Part shown: positions 61,426 through 64,000 of the stretch, piece by piece
How positions within the stretch are numbered: position 1 is the stretch's first letter
Layout: each line of letters opens with the position of its first letter
Assembly (NCBI GenBank): GCA_036346395.1
Contig: CM070615.1
Span: 24,547,282-24,611,281, forward strand
Direction of reading: 5' to 3'
DNA: 64,000 nucleotides
From: Hsuehochloa calcarea
Lineage: Eukaryota; Streptophyta; Magnoliopsida; Poales; Poaceae
Made by a program: the position numbers and the translations under genes
Notes under the pieces: generated by a model
What the model saw: only the letters and a program-made list of their open reading frames with translations
Database searches by the model: none
What the model was told of the DNA's origin: nothing

Positions 61426-62754
61426 ACGAAAAAAGACACGCTTAAAGGCGACCATACAAGAACATAGAGATATAATATAGTCGTACGTACTACATTTGGC
61501 AGGATTAAGCAGGGTTATGCATTGGAAGTTTGCGGCTGCCAGCTACTAATCTGGCTCTTGCGATATTTATATACTATAAAGGATTACTATTAATTGGTTA
61601 GGACGTCCAGATCAGGGCGGGCGACGACGAGGTTGCGCACACGTGTGGTGGGCCCACATCCTCCTGTGGCCAAGCTCGTGGAGTGCATCTCTAATTACTC
61701 CCACTGTTTTTACATGCTTCTTGACGCCTATCATGCTTACGGACTGACTGACTAGCTAGGAAGATGTTGCATCTAGGAAATAGTTAATGACGTTGGACCA
61801 TATGTATATCTGTATTAAATTACGTATGTACCACAGCCACTCGATCTCGTTGGCAGCAAGCAGCAAATATATTTTAATTACCACGCTCTAAATCTACTTA
61901 ATGGACACACTTTGAATGTATTTAATTGGTGGACAGAGATAACACTGAAATTAATGATGCTTCAGTGCGTGAAAATGACAAATACGGCAAAGGAGGGAAT
62001 ATGCGTTTGGGTCCATTTTAGGACCTTGCTAGGAACATAAGAATTCCATAAAATAGTATATACTAATTATCTACGAAGAGTATCTTCTCTCTAGTTAATC
62101 TGCAAACAAAGCGCAATGATAGAGAGGGGCCTAGCTAGCTACATTGGGGATCATCCCGGTTGACCTTGTTACAACGTGCACATGCACACGTGTACAGTAT
62201 ACTTAGTGTTGTTTAGTTAGCCACCATTATTAACTCGTCACATTTAGTAGCTAGCATCTTCCAAGTTTCGTCATTAACAATTAATGGCGTGCGTGCGTAC
62301 GTGTGTGCATCCATAACCGCAGACAGCAGAGGGATATGCGTGTAATTAAAAGAAAAAAATTAGGTCCGAATTTTTCTTGGTTCCTAGCTAGCTACATATA
62401 GGAATTAAATATAGTTTCATGTGAAATTCCTACGTTAATTCGGAATAGGGTCTTAACTTCGTCTACTTGTGCCCTAACTGAGGCCTCTACTTGGCATATA
62501 GGGAGGGGAATAAAAGATAATTTCCTAAAATAATAATTTTATCTCGTGCAATAATACCCTTTTCCACTTCTTGTTAGATGAGCGTTTTGCAAACTGCCGT
62601 ACGATCAAATACTAGACAAATGCACAAATGGTCTAGCTAGAAATCACTGCGCTTGAACTCTATGTTCAAACAGACAACCTAAGATTTTGTACTATATCAT
62701 TGCAGGTGGTGAAGAATATACCAGCCTTTTATTTATTCATTTTTTGATCTTTTT
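61328..62754. other. No gene identified
   Basis: AT-rich non-coding sequence including the (TA)n tract. No element ends called. Confidence 0.4.
61386..61420. repeat. (TA)n microsatellite
   Basis: About 17 TA units. Confidence 0.95.
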
Positions 62755-63055
62755 TTTATAAAAAAATATTTTAAAGATAGGCTCTTCCTAACTTTATTTT
62801 CAATTATGATCTCTTTAGTCACGCCATGACCCGTAGCGTGGTCAAACTGTGCTGTCACGCCACCGACCCCTTTAGATACGTATGTTTTTGGGCTAGGTCC
62901 TGTCACGCCAATAGAAGTGTCATGACAGCACAGTTTAGTCACACTGTGGTCGGTGACGTGACAGTACAGTTTGATCACATCACAGCCCATGGCGTGACCA
63001 AAGAGGTCATAATTGAAAATAAAGTTATGACTATACTATCTTTAAAATAACTTTT
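62755..63055. repeat. Long fold-back (inverted-repeat) element
   Basis: Arms of roughly 120 bases (62755 to about 62875 and about 62935-63055) are reverse complements with about 85% identity by eye. Shared blocks include TATTTTAAAGATAG, ACTTTATTTTCAATTATGA and TCACGCCATG. The loop is about 60 bases. Resembles a MITE with long terminal repeats; a transcript would form a long hairpin. No target duplication was established. Confidence 0.8.
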
Positions 63056-64000
63056 TAAAATAATAATAAGAAGAATTCGGAACAATCCAAGAACAAGGGA
63101 AATGTTAGGAACCAACACAGCCAAAGTAGCAGAAAGAGACAAAATTCCAAGATTCCATGGTAGGTGAACAAGTCAAGTAGCCATCGGCTAGCTGGCTATA
63201 CATGTAGGCGAAATATCAGGTGAAAATGCAAATGCGGTGAAAACTAATTTGCGGATATAAAAAAACTATTAGCAAACTTAGTGCTTACAAAAAAAGTATC
63301 AGTGGCCTCGTAATTAGCAAAGCCATCTCATCTTCCATCCTAATCCTTATTAGGAACATCGATACACAGTGCTGCGCACAAGCCCATGTTGGGTGGTAAA
63401 ATACATGACACAAGGCAGACAAAAATGAGTAAATTAGAAAGTTGCGCATGGGTAATTAAGGCAGACAAAGAGGACTAATGAGAAACAATCAGACAAGCCG
63501 GCGTGGAGCCTAATGAGACCAAGAGCATGCGCCGGCAGCTTGTCATGGTCCATTTTGCCGCCCGCCCCCCCAAACAGGCTCTCCTTTGTCCTTCTCTGGC
63601 GGCGCCGCCGTGCAAGGTACTGTTTGGAATCCGCTCGGATCCTCTCTACCCTGTCCATCGATCTAACCAAAATCAATGGGGCCGTAAAATTTGCCCTAAA
63701 ATGACAATACCAATGGAATTTGCCTAAGCATTTGGCTGGGTTCCAATGTTTGGCATGCCCGTAAAATTTTGGTAACGCTCAGTAGTGATGGTGCCGATTC
63801 GCAGGCGAGGAATTCCTTCGCCAAAATTTTGGTGCGCCAACACACACCCGTTCTCATCACCACATATAAAAAGGACAAGGTTAGGGCAGGATTCACAATT
63901 TCGTTGAAATTTCTGCAATTTCGTTCGTTTCGTCAGCATCCGTGAGAAATTGGTTTCTTTCAAAAAAAATCGGATCATTTGAATTTGCGGACCATCCGGC
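63056..64000. other. Right edge, no gene identified
   Basis: A TATA-like motif (atataaaaa, about 63864-63872) and GC-rich short frames occur, but no domain was recognised. Confidence 0.4.

Overview
The window is a grass nuclear genome segment, most probably Oryza (rice or a close relative). This is inferred from the GC-rich monocot coding style, the intron structures and the LTR types; no species marker is present. Only three protein genes look intact: a nodulin-like major facilitator transporter (3294-5090, +), a Yippee-type zinc-binding protein (coding exons 10151-10059 and 7075-6848, -) and a growth-regulating factor (GRF) transcription factor of 443 residues with a miR396 site (four coding exons, 37651-41254, +). 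Almost everything else is transposable-element sequence in nested layers. Layout: 1-2404 is the edge of a long LTR on the minus strand. 2405-10560 is the gene-bearing part, in which a decayed Ty1/copia fragment (7610-9822) sits in the Yippee intron. 10600-14960 is decayed DNA-transposon material, including a 1047 bp hAT element (11385-12431) carrying a broken piece of a PWWP-domain gene. 14961-35669 is bounded by two inverted arms and has been opened by two insertions: a 4.7 kb solo LTR (15557-20266, target duplication aggat) and a complete Ty1/copia element (20556-35365, target duplication cttgc). The copia element was itself split by a 3.7 kb solo LTR (27733-31399, target duplication gtttc). 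35914-37401 is a Harbinger/Tourist-like element ending about 250 bp upstream of the GRF start codon. 43555-44289 is a second hAT element (target duplication cttccacc). 45687-53076 holds further long LTRs, one of them the same family as 1-2404 and interrupted by two more solo LTRs (47130-48731 and 49849-52095). 55074-60000 is a diverged duplicated block, one copy of which holds a solo LTR of the copia family (55259-57089). 60393-61322 is another solo LTR. 62755-63055 is a long fold-back element. The dominant theme is repeated insertion followed by LTR-LTR recombination: six solo LTRs, five with exact target duplications, against one element that keeps both LTRs. The three genes are unrelated in function and are not an operon or cluster. 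I found no novel protein system. The more unusual features are structural: arrays of short palindromes or hairpins inside several LTR families, a retroelement Gag extension with repeated CxxC pairs, the PWWP fragment in a hAT element, and the transposons placed in the Yippee intron and at the GRF promoter. Boundaries called by target duplications are firm; family names of the elements are inferences from ends and coding content.
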